A stretch of DNA of 64,000 nt from Chryseobacterium sp. OV279 (GTDB taxonomy: Bacteria > Bacteroidota > Bacteroidia > Flavobacteriales > Weeksellaceae): positions 434,001 through 498,000 of the forward strand of contig NZ_FQUD01000001.1 in the NCBI RefSeq assembly GCF_900128945.1, read 5' to 3'. Shown piece after piece: positions 61,414 to 64,000 of the stretch. Position 1 is the first letter of the stretch. The number at the start of each line of letters is the position of its first letter. A program made the translations under genes and the position numbers. The notes beneath the pieces were generated by a model. The model did not search any database and had not been told where the DNA came from. It was given only the letters and a program-made list of their open reading frames with translations.

Positions 61414-63861
61414 TTAAACGGATCTTATAATATCTGCAAAAACACCACTGGCCGTAACTTCAGCACCAGCGCCTGCGCCTTTTACCACAAGAGGCTGCTC
61501 GGAATATCTTAAGGTTTTAAAGATGACGATATTGTCCTTACCGTAAAGATGATACAAATCGCTGTCCGGAGCGGCGTGCTGCAAACCGACTTTGGCTTTT
61601 CCGTCTTTAAAATCAGCGGTATATTTTAAAATCTTGCCTTCTTTTTTTGCAGCATTTAGTAAATTTTTAAAATGATCTTCATACTCGGTAAGCTTCAGAT
61701 AAAAGTCTTCCACACTTCCCTGTAGACATTCCTCAGGCAGAAAGCTTTCGTTTTCAATTTCATCAAACTGAAGCGTATATCCGGCTTCTCTGGCCAGAAT
61801 TAAAATCTTGCGGGCTACATCTGTTCCTGTAAGATCCAGACGCGGATCCGGTTCAGTATAACCTTCTTTCTGCGCTTGGGCAACCACCTCAGAGAAAGTC
61901 CTGCTTCCGTCATAATTATTGAAAACAAAATTTAAAGTTCCACTAAGTACCGCTTGAATAGATGTGATTTTGTCACCGCTTTTCATTAAATCATTAATGG
62001 TTCCAATCACAGGAAGTCCGGCACCTACATTTGTTTCAAAGTAAAAATTACAGTTATGGTTTCGGGCAGTGCGTTTTAACGTTTTATACTGTTCAAAATC
62101 TGAAGAAGCTGCGATTTTGTTGCAGGCCACAATGTTCACACTTCTTTTTAATAAATCCTCATACACTTCCGGGACTGATGAACTGGCAGTCACATCGATA
62201 AATACAGAGTTTCTGAGATTTCGTGAAATAATTTCGTCTGCAAATCCGTGGATAGAGGCTTCAATAGCTTTTTCATGCCAGTTGCTAAATTCGTTTTCAG
62301 AGATTCCATGATCGGAAAAGAACATCTTACGGCTGTTTGAAATTCCGGCAATTCTTAAATTAATCAAATGATTTTCCTGAAGATAACTGTTCTGTTCATA
62401 AATCTGCTGTACGAGTTTTGAACCCACATTTCCGGTTCCGCAGATATAAAGATGAACCTGTTTTATTTCCGATTCAAAGAACTCTTCATGTAAAATATTG
62501 ACCGCTTTTTTGGTGTCTTTTTCAGAAATAACAATGCTGATATTCCTTTCAGAAGATCCCTGGGCAATAGCTCTGATATTGATCCCATTGTTTCCGAGGC
62601 ATCCAAACATTTTGGCACTGAGACCGCTTCTGTTCTTCATGTTTTCTCCAACCAGAGCAACAATTGAAAGTCCGGTTTCTATTTTTACTGGAGCCATTCT
62701 CTGCAGCTGTATGTCATCTTCAAAAGCTGCATTCACCACATTTTCGGCATGAAATACTTCTTTCTCATTCACAGCAATAGTAATGGAATGTTCCGATGAT
62801 CCCTGGGTAATAAGAATCACATTTATTTTTTCAAAACTCAGACACTGGAAAAGCTTTGCAGAAATGCCGGGAATTCCTACCATTCCACTTCCTTCCAAAG
62901 TAAGAAGAGCAATATGACTCATATTGGAAACGCCTGCTGCAGGTTGCTTTTCATCTGCAGACTTATTGAGATTGTGGGAAACCAAAGTTCCATAGGCTTC
63001 CGGATCAAATGTATTTTTGATCTTAAGGTCAATATTTTTAGCCATGACGGGCTGTATGGAAGGTGGATAAAGAACCTTTGCTCCAAAATGAGAAAGCTCC
63101 ATCGCTTCATGATAAGAAATCTCAGGAATGGGTTTGGCATTGGATGCCAGTCTGGGATCTGCAGTCATCATTCCACTTACATCGGTCCAGATCTGGAGTT
63201 CTTCAGCAGAAACAGCCGCAGCAATGATAGCCGCAGTGTAATCGGAGCCGCCGCGTCCTAATGTGGTGGCGTTGCCGTTTTTATCTTTAGCTATAAAACC
63301 GGGTGCAATGATGATCTGGTTTTGGTGATCAGCGATGTAGTTTTTCAGATTTTGGTCTGTGCTATCAAAATCTACCTTAGCGTGAGTGAAGTTGCTATCT
63401 GTTCTGATCAGTTCAGATGAATTCATCCAAAGACTGTCCAGTCCTTCGTAATGAAGCCTGGCTGCCATGATATTTGAAGACAGAAATTCGCCATATGAAG
63501 TAATTCTGTCCCTGATTTTATCTGTGAATTCACCTAATACAAAGATCCCGTTGTAGATATCTTCCATATCATTGCAATGTTTTTTAACGAAGCTCAGCCA
63601 AGAACTTTGTTCTAAAACCGGGATCAGTTCTTTGACCAGTTCAAGATGTTTTTCTTCAAGATCTTTGATGATCGGGATGTAATTTTCGTCTTTAACAGCA
63701 GCATATTCCGCCGCTTTTATAAGACTGTCGGTAACGCCATGAAGGGCTGAAACTATAACAATAATCTTGTTCTGTGAAGATTCTTTTTTGATAATATGTT
63801 CTGCCAGAAGAATATTCCGGGCATTGGCGACGGATGTACCGCCGAATTTTAAGACTTTCAT
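61414..63861 (-). CDS. thrA: bifunctional aspartate kinase / homoserine dehydrogenase
   Basis: The 815-residue enzyme catalyses the first and third steps of threonine/methionine synthesis. The N-terminal kinase has KFGGTSV (5-11), GRGGSD (202-207) and DPRLA. Two ACT-like regulatory repeats with QGSSE occur at about 353 and 435. The homoserine dehydrogenase begins at about 465 with GTGNVG (475-480), and later has SGTLNFVFN and the PDPRLDLTGTDVARK substrate region. The ACT repeats are the likely threonine-feedback site. The 5' region holds a leader peptide and attenuator. Confidence 0.96.
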   Translation of the reverse strand: MKVLKFGGTSVANARNILLAEHIIKKESSQNKIIVIVSALHGVTDSLIKAAEYAAVKDENYIPIIKDLEEKHLELVKELIPVLEQSSWLSFVKKHCNDMEDIYNGIFVLGEFTDKIRDRITSYGEFLSSNIMAARLHYEGLDSLWMNSSELIRTDSNFTHAKVDFDSTDQNLKNYIADHQNQIIIAPGFIAKDKNGNATTLGRGGSDYTAAIIAAAVSAEELQIWTDVSGMMTADPRLASNAKPIPEISYHEAMELSHFGAKVLYPPSIQPVMAKNIDLKIKNTFDPEAYGTLVSHNLNKSADEKQPAAGVSNMSHIALLTLEGSGMVGIPGISAKLFQCLSFEKINVILITQGSSEHSITIAVNEKEVFHAENVVNAAFEDDIQLQRMAPVKIETGLSIVALVGENMKNRSGLSAKMFGCLGNNGINIRAIAQGSSERNISIVISEKDTKKAVNILHEEFFESEIKQVHLYICGTGNVGSKLVQQIYEQNSYLQENHLINLRIAGISNSRKMFFSDHGISENEFSNWHEKAIEASIHGFADEIISRNLRNSVFIDVTASSSVPEVYEDLLKRSVNIVACNKIAASSDFEQYKTLKRTARNHNCNFYFETNVGAGLPVIGTINDLMKSGDKITSIQAVLSGTLNFVFNNYDGSRTFSEVVAQAQKEGYTEPDPRLDLTGTDVARKILILAREAGYTLQFDEIENESFLPEECLQGSVEDFYLKLTEYEDHFKNLLNAAKKEGKILKYTADFKDGKAKVGLQHAAPDSDLYHLYGKDNIVIFKTLRYSEQPLVVKGAGAGAEVTASGVFADIIRSV

Positions 63862-63906
63862 CTATGATGTATTTGAGATTGGAGAAAAGCGAATGTTTGC
63901 TCTTTT

Positions 63907-63964
63907 AAAAAAAAGAGTACGGGTGCAGGAAATGATATGTGAAAATGTACCCCGCTACGGGGTA
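63907..63964 (-). promoter_or_regulatory. predicted transcription attenuator of the thr operon
   Basis: On the minus strand GGGGTA(C) (complement of 63947-63953) can pair with either of two partners. One is TACCCC, which spans the last codons of the leader peptide (complement of 63959-63964, antiterminator, with the leader's TAG in the loop). The other is GTACTC (complement of 63915-63920, one G-U), which is directly followed by U8 (63907-63914). The two pairings are exclusive. A ribosome reaching the stop would cover TACCCC and allow the terminator; a ribosome stalled at upstream Thr codons would leave the antiterminator free. Confidence 0.65.
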
Positions 63965-64000
63965 GATGTTGTAGATGTAATCGTTGATGTAGAAACAAAA
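63955..64000 (-). CDS. threonine-rich leader peptide, 3' end only (thrL-like)
   Basis: The frame ending at TAG (complement of 63955-63957) reads F-V-S-T-S-T-I-T-S-T-T-S-T-P: six Thr and one Ile in the 14 codons visible. The start codon lies beyond the window edge. This composition is that of the thr attenuator peptide of enterobacteria (also Thr/Ile-rich), although the sequence is otherwise unrelated. Confidence 0.7.
   Translation of the reverse strand, partial: FVSTSTITSTTSTP

Noticed and set aside
1..64000. CRISPR array, IS element, integrase or rRNA operon
   Set aside because: No regularly spaced direct repeats, transposase or rRNA-like sequence was seen on either strand.

Overview
The window is a 64 kb piece of AT-rich chromosome from a member of the Bacteroidota, most likely the Flavobacteriia and probably Chryseobacterium or a close relative (Weeksellaceae). 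This rests on recognised families, not on a database search. The signs are type IX secretion C-terminal sorting domains, carboxypeptidase-D-like regulatory domains, SusC/FhuE-style TonB receptors, promoters of the TTG-N19-21-TAnnTTTG type, the absence of Shine-Dalgarno sequences, and small peptides with the MKNLKK...GG leader seen in Chryseobacterium. No rRNA, CRISPR array, transposase or phage module is visible. The only tRNA is tRNA-Cys.

Layout. 0-4 kb: an HxlR regulator divergent from an AlkC/AlkD-type repair protein, an intergenic region with three perfect DnaA boxes, and a two-gene DNA-repair radical SAM module. 4-8.4 kb: class II HMG-CoA reductase with translationally coupled small and secreted proteins, and a DUF423 membrane protein. 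8.5-14 kb: ClC channel, sucC, a Cys-rich membrane protein, an MscS channel, a 1-Cys peroxiredoxin with a palindrome over its promoter, and a small outer-membrane barrel. 14-18.3 kb: siderophore receptor with a PepSY-type membrane partner, and a Gfo/Idh/MocA oxidoreductase. 18.4-25.2 kb: an ABC-F protein, a deoxyribonucleotidase, a regulatory-domain/alpha-beta hydrolase fusion, a membrane-anchored GH25 lysozyme and two orphan proteins. 25.3-31 kb: NDH-2 and trmD, an EEP phosphoesterase with an Lrp regulator and deoC, and a dus gene. 31-40.7 kb: a giant outer-membrane barrel, two T9SS cargo proteins, a degenerate M1 peptidase fused to a barrel, and a eukaryote-like bifunctional UMP synthase. 40.8-47.8 kb: DUF1232, two thioredoxin-fold proteins, aroC, a polytopic membrane protein, lipoproteins and a GT2 glycosyltransferase.

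47.8-56.8 kb is the accessory part. It holds a 1 kb gene-poor stretch with candidate small RNAs, a serine hydrolase, a tandem pair of secreted paralogues, a cluster of four tiny leader-type peptides (two with identical six-Cys spacing) and a lipoprotein pair, one member of which carries a JAMM-like His-x-His...Ser-x-x-Asp motif.

56.9-64 kb is biosynthetic. It has RDD and DUF4403 proteins, folB, and the threonine operon thrA-thrB-thrC on the minus strand. At the right edge, upstream of thrA, lies the 3' end of a threonine-rich leader peptide. It is followed by mutually exclusive hairpins and a U8 tract, which reads as a transcription attenuator.

The most notable items are the thr attenuator, the six-Cys leader-peptide cluster, the DnaA-box cluster, the pseudo-M1/barrel fusion, the eukaryote-type UMP synthase, the lipoprotein with a JAMM-like motif, and two possible sigma-54-dependent small RNAs. 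All functional statements are inferred from sequence reading alone.
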